Part shown: positions 50,833 to 59,428 of the stretch, piece by piece
Position numbering within the stretch: position 1 is the stretch's first letter
How the letters are laid out: each line of letters starts with the position of its first letter
Origin: Kribbella caucasensis
Lineage (GTDB): Bacteria > Actinomycetota > Actinomycetes > Propionibacteriales > Kribbellaceae
NCBI RefSeq assembly: GCF_004361855.1
Contig: NZ_SNWQ01000009.1
Span: forward strand, 280,450-344,449
DNA: 64,000 bases
Reading direction: 5' to 3'
The notes under the pieces: generated by a model
What the model was told of the DNA's origin: nothing
Seen by the model: the letters and a program-made list of their open reading frames with translations, nothing else
Database searches by the model: none
Made by a program: the position numbers and the translations under genes

Positions 50833-52324
50833 GACTTGCCTCCTCATGCATAAGGGCAACAACATCCGCGGTACGGCCGTGCTCGACGATGCGCCCGTCG
50901 TCCATGAGCAGCACCCCATGAGCGAGCCCGGCGACCACCGCGAGGTCGTGGGTGATGACCATGAGGGCGCACCCCGTGTCCTCCTGGAGCTTGCCGAGTA
51001 CGTCGAGCAGGTCCGCGTGGGTCACCGTGTCCAGCCCGGAGGTGATCTCGTCGCAGATCAGCAGATCTGGTTCGGCGAGCGTGGCGCGTACGAGTGCAGC
51101 GCGCTGGAGTTCGCCACCGGACATCGAGCCGGGCAGCCGGGTCGCGTTGGCCTCGGCGATCCCGAGCCGATCGAGTCCGTCGACCGCTCGCGCACGGGCT
51201 TCCGCGCGGGGGAGCCCACGAAGGCGTTCGGCCGTGCGCGCCACCTGGTCGAGCACCGGGACGAACTCGTTGAACGAGGCGCGCGCGTCCTGGAACACAT
51301 ACTGAATGCGGGCCAACTGCGAGAACGATCGCCGCCGGAGCAACGGTGACAGCGGCGTACTCCAGAGCAGGATTTCCCCTTGGCGGAAAGGATGAAGCCC
51401 GGCGATGCATCGAGCCAAAGTGGTCTTGCCGCTGCCGGAGCGCCCGACGATGGCGATTCGGTCGCGTGGCCGGATCTCCAGGGAAATGTCATGAAGGGTG
51501 TCGACACGACGATGGCCGGCCACGAGGCGACGTACCGACACCACAGGGGTGCTCTCCTCCAGAACCGGCGGGGGAGCGGCTGGGTTCCGCCCGGCGGCGT
51601 TGATCAAGCGGATCGTGTACTGGTGCTGCGGGGTGCCGAGGACGTCGAGACACGGTCCGGACTCCACGGCAGAGCCGCGGTGCATGACCAATACATGGTC
51701 GGCGAGAGCGCGGACGAGTTCGAGGTCGTGGGTGAGCAGCAGGATCGCGATGCCTTGCCCGGCGACGGCACGCAGTTCTTCGATGAGTTGGGCGCGGATC
51801 ACCGCGTCCTGCCCGGTGGTCGGCTCGTCCGCGATGAGCACCTTCGGCTGGCCGACGAGTTCGTGAGCCAGTACGACGCGCTGCTGCTGTCCGCCGGAGA
51901 GCTGATGCGGGTAGCGGCGCAGGAACCTCGATCCGTCGGGCATCTGCGCTTGCCGCAACGCATCCAGAACCCGCTGCTGGACCGGCGATCCACCACCGTG
52001 GAGCCGAGCGATCTCGCGCAGTACAGGACCGATCCGGCGGACGGGATTCAGCGCCGCCGAGGGATGCTGCGGGATATAGCCAACCACCCCAGCCGGGGGT
52101 GAGTTCGAGGAATCCACCGTAGAACCCGCGACCTCGACCTGCCCGGTCAACTGCGCACCGGACGGACTCTCACCCAGCAGCGCAAGCGCCGTCGTGGTCT
52201 TGCCGCTCCCCGACTCACCGACCAGCGCCACGATCTCCCCAGCACCCACCGAGAACGACACGTCGGACACGATGTCCCGCGAGCCAACCCGCACAGTAAG
52301 AGAGCGAACGTCGACGACCGTCAC
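50816..52324 (-). CDS. Tandem ATP-binding protein of a peptide/nickel-type ABC importer (DppD-DppF fusion)
   Basis: 502 aa with two complete ATPase domains. First domain: Walker A VGESGSGKTT, signature LSGGQQQR, Walker B VLIADEPTT. Second domain: Walker A VGRSGSGKTT, signature MSGGELQR, Walker B LLICDEITSG. It therefore powers the two permeases alone. GTG start overlaps the OppC-type permease stop by 4 bp (GTGA). Substrate determined by the binding protein upstream. Confidence 0.94.
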   Translation of the reverse strand: MTVVDVRSLTVRVGSRDIVSDVSFSVGAGEIVALVGESGSGKTTTALALLGESPSGAQLTGQVEVAGSTVDSSNSPPAGVVGYIPQHPSAALNPVRRIGPVLREIARLHGGGSPVQQRVLDALRQAQMPDGSRFLRRYPHQLSGGQQQRVVLAHELVGQPKVLIADEPTTGQDAVIRAQLIEELRAVAGQGIAILLLTHDLELVRALADHVLVMHRGSAVESGPCLDVLGTPQHQYTIRLINAAGRNPAAPPPVLEESTPVVSVRRLVAGHRRVDTLHDISLEIRPRDRIAIVGRSGSGKTTLARCIAGLHPFRQGEILLWSTPLSPLLRRRSFSQLARIQYVFQDARASFNEFVPVLDQVARTAERLRGLPRAEARARAVDGLDRLGIAEANATRLPGSMSGGELQRAALVRATLAEPDLLICDEITSGLDTVTHADLLDVLGKLQEDTGCALMVITHDLAVVAGLAHGVLLMDDGRIVEHGRTADVVALMHEEASLGSAG

Positions 52325-53154
52325 CGAGCCACCCCTTCCATCGCACGGTCTCGCAGCCAGCGGTCGAACGCCAGATTCACCCCGATGGACAACATCACGA
52401 TCAGCAGCGCGGGCAACACAACCGCCCACGGCTGCACGAACAGCCCGGTGCGATTTCGGTCGACCATCGCGGCCCAGTCACTCGTCTGCGGCGACACCCC
52501 GACCCCCAGGAAGCTCGCCGAAGCGACCAGATAGATCGCACCGGTGAACCGGGTACCAAGATCGGCCGCCAGAGTCCGTCGCATCGCGCGAGCCACATAC
52601 CCGAGCCCGATCCGGATCCGGCTCTCGCCCTGCAACCGCATCGCCTCGACAGCGGGCCGAGCGGACACCGACAACGCAGCAGCGCGACTGATCCTCACGA
52701 CATCGGGCAGATTGATCAGCACCACGACACCGATCAGCACCCACGGGATCCCCGGGGCGACCGACGCGAGCAGCAGAAGCATGAGCATCGACGGCACCGC
52801 GAGCAGCAGATCGAGCGGACGCATCACCGCCTCGTCAAGCAGCCGGTTGCGCGTCATCCCCGCGACCAGCCCAACCGGTACGGCGATCAGATAGGTGCAC
52901 ACGGTCGCCACAACCGCGACGACGACCAGCGAACGTCCCCCGAGCAACACCTCGTTCCACACGTCCCGCCCGACGAAATCGGTACCAAACCAGTGCCCGC
53001 CACCCAGTACGAAAGCCACGTCTTTGGTGGTGTCGTCGGACGCGATCACCGGCCCGACGAGAGCAAGCAGAACCGGAACAGCGACGAGCATCCCGGGTAC
53101 GGCGTACCGGCGTACGAGCACCCCCGGTACGGCGTACCGGCGCGCGACCCTCAT
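52321..53154 (-). CDS. ABC importer permease, DppC/NikC type
   Basis: 277-aa membrane protein with about six helices. The family N-terminus has GGHWFGTDFVGRDVWNEVLL, and the EAA loop is near RISRAAALSVSARPAVEAMR. The first 25 residues contain an unusual duplication (RRYAVPGVLV, then RRYAVPGMLV) from a tandem ~30-bp repeat. ATG overlaps the upstream permease stop by 4 bp. Confidence 0.92.
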   Translation of the reverse strand: MRVARRYAVPGVLVRRYAVPGMLVAVPVLLALVGPVIASDDTTKDVAFVLGGGHWFGTDFVGRDVWNEVLLGGRSLVVVAVVATVCTYLIAVPVGLVAGMTRNRLLDEAVMRPLDLLLAVPSMLMLLLLASVAPGIPWVLIGVVVLINLPDVVRISRAAALSVSARPAVEAMRLQGESRIRIGLGYVARAMRRTLAADLGTRFTGAIYLVASASFLGVGVSPQTSDWAAMVDRNRTGLFVQPWAVVLPALLIVMLSIGVNLAFDRWLRDRAMEGVAR

Positions 53155-54095
53155 CGGCCGGCCTCCGCAGTGGGGGAGAGGACGCGGGCGGCAACGTCTG
53201 CCGCAAGATTGACCAGCACGGTGGTTGTCGCGAACACCACCGCCAGCCCCTGGATCACCGGCAGATCCCGGGCGGCGACGGCCTGTACCAACGTGGTCCC
53301 CAGCCCGGGCACGACGAAGATCGCCTCGATCACGATCACCCCGCCGACCAGCCAGTCGATGGTCCGGGCTAGCTGCTGGATCGCCGGCGTGACCGCATTC
53401 GGCAGAGCATGCGCAAACCGCACCCGCGTGGGGGAGAGCCCGATCCGTCGCACGTGCCGGACGTACTCCGAGCGCTGCGCGTCGATCATGCCGGCCCGGA
53501 TCAGCCGGCTCAGCGAGCAGATCGGCCTCAGCAGCAACACGAAGACGGGAATCACGAGCACAGCCGGGTTGCTCAGCAACGAGGTCCCGACCGCGGTCGG
53601 CGGGAGCCAGCGCAGCTGTACAGCGAACACGGTGACGATGAGCAGGCCCATCGCGAACTCCGGCGCGGAGTACAAGCCGAGAGTAGTGCTGGTGATCAGC
53701 CGATCCAGTCGGCTTCCCTCTCGATTTGCGGCGAGGACACCGAGCCCGACCGACAGCGGAATCAGCAGGACGAGGGTCAGCCCGGCAAGCAGCAAGGTCG
53801 GCCCGGCCGCGGAAGCGATGATGTCGACTACCGATCGCGGTCCCACCAGCGACTGGCCGAAGTCGCCGTGCAACGCGGCGGCCAGCCAGTCGCCGAGACG
53901 ATGCCACGCCGGCTCGTTGAGACCGAGACGTTCCCGCAGTACTGCGATGATCGCCGGATCCGGGTTGTCCCCGGCAATCGTGACGGCCGCATCGCCCGGC
54001 AACGCCTCGGCCAGGAAGAACACTCCGCACATCACCAGCGGAACCTGGATGACACCGAGAAGGGTGCGCCGGGCAACGTAGCTCGGCAGCGTCAC
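53151..54095 (-). CDS. ABC importer permease, DppB/NikB type
   Basis: 314-aa membrane protein. The N-terminal helix YVARRTLLGVIQVPLVMCGV, the periplasmic loop with RERLGLNEPAWHRLGDWLAA, and the EAA region MIDAQRSEYVRHVRRIGLSP are family marks. GTG start overlaps the binding-protein stop (GTGA). Works with the DppC-type permease and the fused ATPase. Confidence 0.93.
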   Translation of the reverse strand: MTLPSYVARRTLLGVIQVPLVMCGVFFLAEALPGDAAVTIAGDNPDPAIIAVLRERLGLNEPAWHRLGDWLAAALHGDFGQSLVGPRSVVDIIASAAGPTLLLAGLTLVLLIPLSVGLGVLAANREGSRLDRLITSTTLGLYSAPEFAMGLLIVTVFAVQLRWLPPTAVGTSLLSNPAVLVIPVFVLLLRPICSLSRLIRAGMIDAQRSEYVRHVRRIGLSPTRVRFAHALPNAVTPAIQQLARTIDWLVGGVIVIEAIFVVPGLGTTLVQAVAARDLPVIQGLAVVFATTTVLVNLAADVAARVLSPTAEAGR

Positions 54096-55642
54096 GCCAG
54101 CCAGACCTTGTCGTACCGGGCCCAGTCGAGCGTGTTGGCCGGCGCCTGCGCGGAGATGCCGTTGACGTTCGAGGCGGAGGCGACGATCCAGTCCGACACG
54201 CCCCACCAGAGGAAGCCGCCCTCGTCGAACAGCTGCTGCTGGATCTGCAGATACAGCTCCGCGCGACGCGCTTCGTCAGTGGTGGATTGCGCTTGGTAGT
54301 AGAGCGCGTCGAAACCGGGGCGTTGCCACTTGGTGTTGTTGGTCGTCGAAGTTGTCAGCAGCCGCTGGGAGATGTGGGACTCCAGCGGCATCCCGCCGGA
54401 TCGGTAGCTGGCGAGCACACCGTTCTTCGCGATGTCGGCCCAGTAGGTGTCCTTGGTGCCGAGCTTGACGTTGAGGTTGAGGCCGATCTTGCGGGCCTGG
54501 TCGCTGATCGCCAGCGCGGCCTCCTTGAGCCCGGTCGAGGCTTCGGAGGTGTCGAAGTCGATCGTCATTCCTTCGGCGCCGGCCTGTTTCACGAGTGCCC
54601 GGGCCCGGTCGAGATCCTGGTTGCGCTGCGGCAGCGAGCCGGCGTAGTACCGATAGCCCTTGCCGTAGAGGTCGTTGCAGAGTTGGCCCGAGCCCTGGAA
54701 GACGGACCGGACCAGTTCGTCCCGGTCGACGAGGTGGAACAGCGCCTGCCGCAGTTCGGGTCGGTTGAACGGCGGCCGATCGACCTTCATGGCGAGGCCC
54801 TGGAAGTTGCTCAGCGGCAGCCGGTGGACCTGGAGCTGCCCGCTCTGCTCGTGGGTGCGGGCGCTGGTCGGGGTCAGGTCGTGGGCGTACTCGACCTGCC
54901 GGCCGAGCAGCGCGTTGACCCGGGCGGCCTCGTCGTTGGTGACGACGATCTCGAGCTCATCCAGGTACGGCGTACCGTCCCAGTAATCGGGGTTGCGGGT
55001 GGCAACGAAACTCCGGCCCGGTGCGAAGGAGCTGAACTTGAACGGGCCGGACCCGATCGGCCGGTCGAAGTTCGTCGTGCCTTCCGGGATGATCGCGGTG
55101 CCGATGGTGGCCAGCGCGTTGGGGAATTCGGCGTACGGGCGCTTCAGCCGGAACTCCACGGTGCGGTCGTCGATCGCGCGGCTGTTGGCCAGATCGATCA
55201 CCGCCAGGCTGGACTTCGCCCGGAAGGTGCTGCCCGGCTCGACGATCCGCGCGAAACTGGCGAGCACGTCGCGGGCGCGGACCGGGCGTCCGTCGTGGAA
55301 CGTTGCCTGTCGCAACGTGATGCGCCAGGTCCGCAGATCCGCGCTCGGCTCCCACCGCTCGGCCAGTCGTGGTTGGGGTGTCATGTCCGAGCCGTAGTCG
55401 GCCAGCTTGTCGAACAAGGCCTTGGCGCGCGCGATCTCGACGTACAGGGACGTCTTGTGCGGATCGAGTACCTCGGCCGCGCCGCCGCCGGCGAACGCCG
55501 CCCGCAACCGGCCGCCGGAACGTGGCTGGCCGCCGGTGGAAGAAGCGGTCTCGCCGGCGCAACCAGGCAACACCGCGGCGGTAGCACCGGCTGCGGCGAG
55601 ACCGAGAAAACCCCGGCGATTCAGGACGGATTCGTACGGCAT
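54092..55642 (-). CDS. ABC importer substrate-binding lipoprotein, family 5 (DppA/NikA/CntA type)
   Basis: 516-aa extracytoplasmic binding protein. Twin-arginine-like lipoprotein signal NRRGFLGLAAAGATAAVLPG followed by C. Family 5 marks: RLAERWEPSADLRTWRITLR, ATFHDGRPVRARDVLASFAR and IGSGPFKFSSF. Family members bind peptides, nickel chelates or metallophores. ATG 55642 has GGAGA upstream; an upstream ATG (55666) lacks one. About 80 bp upstream of the start is a Fur-family-like palindrome, so a metal-related substrate is worth testing. Confidence 0.92.
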   Translation of the reverse strand: MPYESVLNRRGFLGLAAAGATAAVLPGCAGETASSTGGQPRSGGRLRAAFAGGGAAEVLDPHKTSLYVEIARAKALFDKLADYGSDMTPQPRLAERWEPSADLRTWRITLRQATFHDGRPVRARDVLASFARIVEPGSTFRAKSSLAVIDLANSRAIDDRTVEFRLKRPYAEFPNALATIGTAIIPEGTTNFDRPIGSGPFKFSSFAPGRSFVATRNPDYWDGTPYLDELEIVVTNDEAARVNALLGRQVEYAHDLTPTSARTHEQSGQLQVHRLPLSNFQGLAMKVDRPPFNRPELRQALFHLVDRDELVRSVFQGSGQLCNDLYGKGYRYYAGSLPQRNQDLDRARALVKQAGAEGMTIDFDTSEASTGLKEAALAISDQARKIGLNLNVKLGTKDTYWADIAKNGVLASYRSGGMPLESHISQRLLTTSTTNNTKWQRPGFDALYYQAQSTTDEARRAELYLQIQQQLFDEGGFLWWGVSDWIVASASNVNGISAQAPANTLDWARYDKVWLA

Positions 55643-55721
55643 GGCGGGGGATCTCCGTTTTCGCAAGGGCAGGCAGGCGGGTACGCCGGACGCGCGGCGT
55701 ACCTCGCCCTCGGCTTCAGGC

Positions 55722-55740
55722 GAAAACGATAATGGTTTTC
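55722..55740. promoter_or_regulatory. Candidate Fur/Zur-type box
   Basis: GAAAACGATAATGGTTTTC, a 19-bp palindrome with two mismatched pairs and the GATAAT core seen in Fur-family (especially Zur) boxes. It is an AT-rich island in GC-rich DNA, between the phosphopantetheinyl transferase stop and the importer operon. Confidence 0.6.
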
Positions 55741-55794
55741 AATTGCTCGAACAAGCGGTTTCCCGTAGTGGGCGGGGTGGCAAGCACCACACCC

Positions 55795-56487
55795 CTAGTG
55801 CGCGAGCAGCGGTCCGGCGTCGATCGAGTGGACCGTCAACTCCGTCTCCGTCAGCGCCGCCAATGCGGCCGCATGCCGCGATCCCACCTCGAGATCCACC
55901 AGCCGCACGGTGCCGTCGTAACCCGCCCACTCGACCAACCGAGCGTCCTGATCCGGCGGGCTGACGACAACCTTCCGCAGGTCGGCCCGGATCCCATCCC
56001 CGGTCGCCTTCACCACGGCTTCCTTCCGGGCCCAGTACGTCGTGAACGCCCGCGCCCGCCCCGTCCCGTCGTACCGCCCCAGTTCCTCGACCTCCACGTC
56101 GGCCAGGCTCACCGACCCCAGCGCGTCCGTATCGATCCCCGGATCCACCACCTCGACATCGAGACCCACCGCCACCCCGGGATGGAACGCGACCCCGACC
56201 AGCTCCCCGGAGTGCGAAACCGACAACTCCACGCCGGGAGCCCGGACCTTCCCGTGCGGCCGCCCACAATCGGGGCAACTCCGATCCAACCGAACACTTG
56301 CCGGCGGCATCAAAAGCTGCACCCCGAGAACCCGCCGTACGATCGCGCACCCCACCAGGAACCTCGCCTTGTCCCCGTCCCGCGCGTACGCCGCCAGCCG
56401 TCCCCGCTCGACGGCATTCAGGTCCTCAGCGAGCTCCGGCCGAGCATCCCCGACCCGCCCCCACCAAACCTCGACAACGCTCATCAC
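55795..56487 (-). CDS. 4'-Phosphopantetheinyl transferase (Sfp type)
   Basis: 230-aa enzyme that activates carrier proteins of nonribosomal peptide, polyketide or fatty-acid synthases by transferring the phosphopantetheine arm of CoA. Core motifs: VELSVSHSGELVGVAF, VGLDVEVVD (metal site) and FTTYWARKEAVVKATGDGIR (WxxKEA). The ATG overlaps the HxlR gene stop. No synthase gene lies in the window. Proximity to the importer with a metal-type box suggests a metallophore link, which is inference. Confidence 0.92.
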   Translation of the reverse strand: MMSVVEVWWGRVGDARPELAEDLNAVERGRLAAYARDGDKARFLVGCAIVRRVLGVQLLMPPASVRLDRSCPDCGRPHGKVRAPGVELSVSHSGELVGVAFHPGVAVGLDVEVVDPGIDTDALGSVSLADVEVEELGRYDGTGRARAFTTYWARKEAVVKATGDGIRADLRKVVVSPPDQDARLVEWAGYDGTVRLVDLEVGSRHAAALAALTETELTVHSIDAGPLLAH

Positions 56488-57380
56488 TCTCGAACCGAGC
56501 CATTCAGTTCCCGACTCACAGCAGTCAGCGCCCAGCTCACCGCAGCCGGAATATCCGTCACCGGGTACTGCGCGGCGCGCACCACCCGATCCGCCCCGAC
56601 AACCACCACGAACCGCTTCAACCGCTCAACCCCGCCCGCCCGGAACGTCGGCAACCGCAGGGCCGCCGTCAACTCCAACTCCACATCCGACAACAGCAGA
56701 TGCGGTATCGACTCCAACTCCGCAAACGAACTCTGCTCGTCCGGTCGCTGCGTACTGACCCCGTGCACCGCGATCCCTGCCGCAACGAACTCGTCCCGCC
56801 GCTCGGCGAACAACCGATTCTCCAACGTGCACCCATGAGCCCCCGCGATCTGCTGCCAGTCCGCCGGCAACGGACTCGGCCGCCCGGTCGCCGGATACCC
56901 GAAGATCACAGTCATCCGCGCGTCCGGATCAACGACGTCGGCCCGAGCGCCACTGGTTGCTGGCAGCAACAGACCGGCCGGGATCCGATGCCCGACGATC
57001 TCGTGTAGCCGATGCGCCGGCGGCTCGTCATCGTTGTTGGTCCCGGTCAACGACCCGTCGCCAAGTAGCCACCGATCGCCCCAGTCCTGCAGCGCCACCA
57101 GCACCGGCAACAGCGCGCGCCCCCGGGGCGTCAAGCGGTACGCGTGCCGAGTCGGGCGCTCCTGGTACGCCGTCCGCTCGACCACTCCGTTGTCGATCAG
57201 CAGGTTGAGCCGCTCGGTCAGCACCTTCCGCGAGATCCGTAGCGACTCGGCCAGCAGGTCGAACCGGTCGAGCCCGCGAGCGAGATCCCGGACGATCAGC
57301 AGCTCCCAGCCGTCGCCGACCACCGCGAGGGACTGGGCGATCGCACAGTCCGGCTCGGGCGAGTAGCTGCTCCGCCGCAC
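56484..57380 (-). CDS. HxlR-family regulator fused to a peroxiredoxin-like domain
   Basis: 298 aa. Residues ~8-110 are an HxlR winged helix with the conserved N-terminal Cys (C12 in DCAIAQSLAVVGDGWELLIV) and ISRKVLTERLNLLIDNGVVE. Residues ~130-290 look like a PrxQ/BCP-type thioredoxin fold: TVIFGYPATGRPSPLPADWQ, peroxidatic Cys C184 in HGCTLENRLFAERRDEF, then GIAVHGVSTQ and FVVVVGADRVV. This layout suggests a regulator that senses peroxide or thiol state directly. A perfect palindrome lies 46 bp before its start, shared with a divergent MFS gene. The stop overlaps the phosphopantetheinyl transferase start. Confidence 0.85.
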   Translation of the reverse strand: MRRSSYSPEPDCAIAQSLAVVGDGWELLIVRDLARGLDRFDLLAESLRISRKVLTERLNLLIDNGVVERTAYQERPTRHAYRLTPRGRALLPVLVALQDWGDRWLLGDGSLTGTNNDDEPPAHRLHEIVGHRIPAGLLLPATSGARADVVDPDARMTVIFGYPATGRPSPLPADWQQIAGAHGCTLENRLFAERRDEFVAAGIAVHGVSTQRPDEQSSFAELESIPHLLLSDVELELTAALRLPTFRAGGVERLKRFVVVVGADRVVRAAQYPVTDIPAAVSWALTAVSRELNGSVRE

Positions 57381-57425
57381 GGCGCCCCCTCCAATCCGGT
57401 TGCCACCACGCTATCCGGCCGACTA

Positions 57426-57442
57426 AGTTCCTGTTAGGAACT
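57426..57442. promoter_or_regulatory. Candidate HxlR operator
   Basis: AGTTCCT-GTT-AGGAACT, a perfect 7-3-7 palindrome in the 84-bp divergent region. It ends 22 bp before the MFS GTG and 46 bp from the regulator start, placed to control both. Confidence 0.75.
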
Positions 57443-57464
57443 CACTTTACTCCGGGAGGCCCGC

Positions 57465-58697
57465 GTGACGACGTGCTGGCGCCGGGTCGCCGAACTCCCC
57501 GGCTGGTTGAAGGCGGTGATGCTGGGACAACTGGTGAGCGCGGCCGGTGCATTGGCCTGGATCTACCTGACGCTCTACCTCGTAGAGGATCGCGGGATGT
57601 CCGCGCAGCACGCGGGCTTCGCCGCCGCGGCGTACGGCGTGGGTCTGCTCGGCGGGAACCTCAGCGGCGGCTGGTTCGGCGACCGGTTCGGTCTGCGTAG
57701 GGCGGCCATCGCGAGCCAACTGCTGTGGGCAGTCGCCTGTCTCGGCATGCCCATGGTTCCGACGACCGGACTCGCCGTACTGGCCGCGATCGCCGGCCTC
57801 TGCGGCGGCGCCAGTCGCCCGAATCTGAGCGCGCTCGTCGCGACTGCTCTCCCCGCCGAACGCCGCCGCGAAGGCATCGCGCTGTCCCGCTCCGCGAGCA
57901 ACGCCGGCTTCACCATCGGTCCACCGCTCGGCGGCCTGCTGGCGGCGTACAACTTCTCGCTCGTCTTCGTGGTCGACGCCGTCACCAGTCTCGTGCTCGC
58001 CTTCGTGGTCTGGCGTTGGGTCCCGCGCGCCACCCGGATCGCCGCGCAGCACACCTCCGGCGTATGGCGAGCCCTGGTTCGCGACCGATCGGTCCTGGTT
58101 CTCCTCGGCGCGATCGTGGTGGTCGACACGGCGTACCGCCAGCTGTTCGCCACGATGCCTTTGATGCTGCGCGATGCCGGTTCGCCCGCGGCCGCGTACG
58201 GCGTACTGATCGGCCTGAGCTCGGTGGTCATCGTCCTACTGGAGGCGCCGCTCGCGATCCGCCTCCGCGCGCACCACGCCACCCGGGTGATCGCGACCGG
58301 GTTCACCCTCGTCGGACTCGGCTTGGCGGCAATCGGCGTGGCTGCGTTGGGTGTCTGGCCGGCCATCGTTGGTGCGGCGGTGGGTGTCGCGATCATCACC
58401 GGCGGCGAGATGCTCTACAAACCGACCGCGACCGCACATGTCGCCGATGCGGCGCCCGAGGGGATGGTCGGCCGATACTCCAGCCTGTACGCCGCTGCGT
58501 CGATCAGCGGGATGTTCCTCGCTCCGGCGCTCGGTGGTTCCGCCTACGAGCACGTACCCGACTTCCTGTACCCGGCGGCCGCAGTACTGGCCCTCGGCGC
58601 GGCTGCCGCGGTCCTGCTCAGTCGGGGAGGGGCGCGGGACGACCTTCCCAGCGAGTCGACAGGACCACGGTCGTCCGAGTCCGTACTACGCCGTTGA
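57465..58697 (+). CDS. MFS transporter (12-helix exporter)
   Basis: 410-aa membrane protein. Motif A is GGWFGDRFGLRRAAIASQLL (~68-87) and helix 5 has ALSRSASNAGFTIGPPLGGL. About 12 hydrophobic segments; a charged C-terminal tail. GTG start at 57465 with GGGAGG upstream. Divergent from, and probably controlled by, the HxlR-peroxiredoxin fusion. Its last 80 bp overlap the convergent Lrp gene. Likely exports a drug or a redox-active metabolite. Confidence 0.9.
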   Translation: MTTCWRRVAELPGWLKAVMLGQLVSAAGALAWIYLTLYLVEDRGMSAQHAGFAAAAYGVGLLGGNLSGGWFGDRFGLRRAAIASQLLWAVACLGMPMVPTTGLAVLAAIAGLCGGASRPNLSALVATALPAERRREGIALSRSASNAGFTIGPPLGGLLAAYNFSLVFVVDAVTSLVLAFVVWRWVPRATRIAAQHTSGVWRALVRDRSVLVLLGAIVVVDTAYRQLFATMPLMLRDAGSPAAAYGVLIGLSSVVIVLLEAPLAIRLRAHHATRVIATGFTLVGLGLAAIGVAALGVWPAIVGAAVGVAIITGGEMLYKPTATAHVADAAPEGMVGRYSSLYAAASISGMFLAPALGGSAYEHVPDFLYPAAAVLALGAAAAVLLSRGGARDDLPSESTGPRSSESVLRR

Positions 58698-59067
58698 CGC
58701 GGCGGAGCTGACCGACGACCGCCTCGAGCTCGGTCACGTCGGGCACCCGGACCTTCACCACCAGCTCCTGGTCGCCGGCCACGAACCAGCAGTCCTCGAC
58801 CGCCGGGATCGCGCGGACGCCCTCGACGATCTCATCGGTCTCCACGTCGTCGCGCTGGAACAACCCGATCAGCGCGCTCGTGCCGAGTCCGACCTGCTCC
58901 GGCGCGACCACCGCGCGGTAGCCGAGCAGGACCCCACGTTCCTCCAGCCGCTTCACGCGTTCCTGGACGCTCGGGCCGGACAGCCCGACCACCCGGCCCA
59001 GCTCGGCCCAGCTGGACCGGCCGTTCGCGCGGAGTGCCTCGACCAGCTGCCGATCGATCGCGTCCAT
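58618..59067 (-). CDS. Lrp/AsnC-family transcriptional regulator
   Basis: 149 aa. HTH (AIDRQLVEALRANGRSSWAE; LSGPSVQERVKRLEERGVLL) followed by the RAM domain (TSALIGLFQRDDVETDEIVE; CWFVAGDQELVVKVRVPDVT). ATG 59067 has GGAAGGAAA upstream and is preferred over 59085. Divergent from a small-peptide transcription unit. The half-sites CGAAT (59108-59112) and ATTCG (59122-59126) in the gap are a weak candidate operator. Confidence 0.92.
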   Translation of the reverse strand: MDAIDRQLVEALRANGRSSWAELGRVVGLSGPSVQERVKRLEERGVLLGYRAVVAPEQVGLGTSALIGLFQRDDVETDEIVEGVRAIPAVEDCWFVAGDQELVVKVRVPDVTELEAVVGQLRRVNGVVRTRTTVVLSTRWEGRPAPLPD

Positions 59068-59127
59068 GGGTTTCCTTCCGTTCACCGCAGATTCGTAGGG
59101 GGAGCGCCGAATCTACCTTTAATTCGT

Positions 59128-59156
59128 TTGTCTCGCGGGCGCCTGGGCGGTAGAAT
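59128..59156 (+). promoter_or_regulatory. Sigma-70-type promoter of the small-peptide unit
   Basis: TTGTCT (59128-59133), 17-bp spacer, TAGAAT (59151-59156). One of the clearest promoters in the window; it would start transcription about 50 bp before the 42-codon frame at 59213. Confidence 0.7.
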
Positions 59157-59212
59157 TCCAAGTAGTCGGGGAGGTCGCCCCGACTACGGAACACCACCTT
59201 GTGAAGGGAATC

Positions 59213-59341
59213 ATGATCACCCCCGAAGTCGCCCGTGCCCATATCGACGAGATGCGTCGTGTCGCTGCGCGGTACCAGCGCGGTGCCGCCGTCCCCTCCG
59301 TCTGGCGCCGGCTGCTGACCCGTCAGACCCGCCAGCACTGA
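59213..59341 (+). CDS. 42-aa basic small protein
   Basis: Short frame starting ATG 59213 behind AAGGGA: begins MITPEVARAHIDEMRRVAAR and ends in RLLTRQTRQH. Amphipathic and basic, with no membrane segment. It is framed by its own promoter (59128) and its own strong hairpin (59359), so a discrete ~230-nt transcript is expected. Unknown function; it could be a regulatory or leader peptide linked to the divergent Lrp protein. Confidence 0.65.
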   Translation: MITPEVARAHIDEMRRVAARYQRGAAVPSVWRRLLTRQTRQH

Positions 59342-59358
59342 TCCTGTCGTCATTCTCC

Positions 59359-59395
59359 GCGCGACCGGTAGGTCCTACCAGGCCACCGGTCGCGC
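59359..59395 (+). terminator. Terminator of the small-peptide unit
   Basis: GCGCGACCGGT and ACCGGTCGCGC are exact reverse complements around a 15-nt loop, 17 bp after the stop of the 42-aa frame. Confidence 0.75.
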
Positions 59396-59428
59396 TTGCG
59401 TGCGGCTGTACGAGATAGGCTCTGCCCC

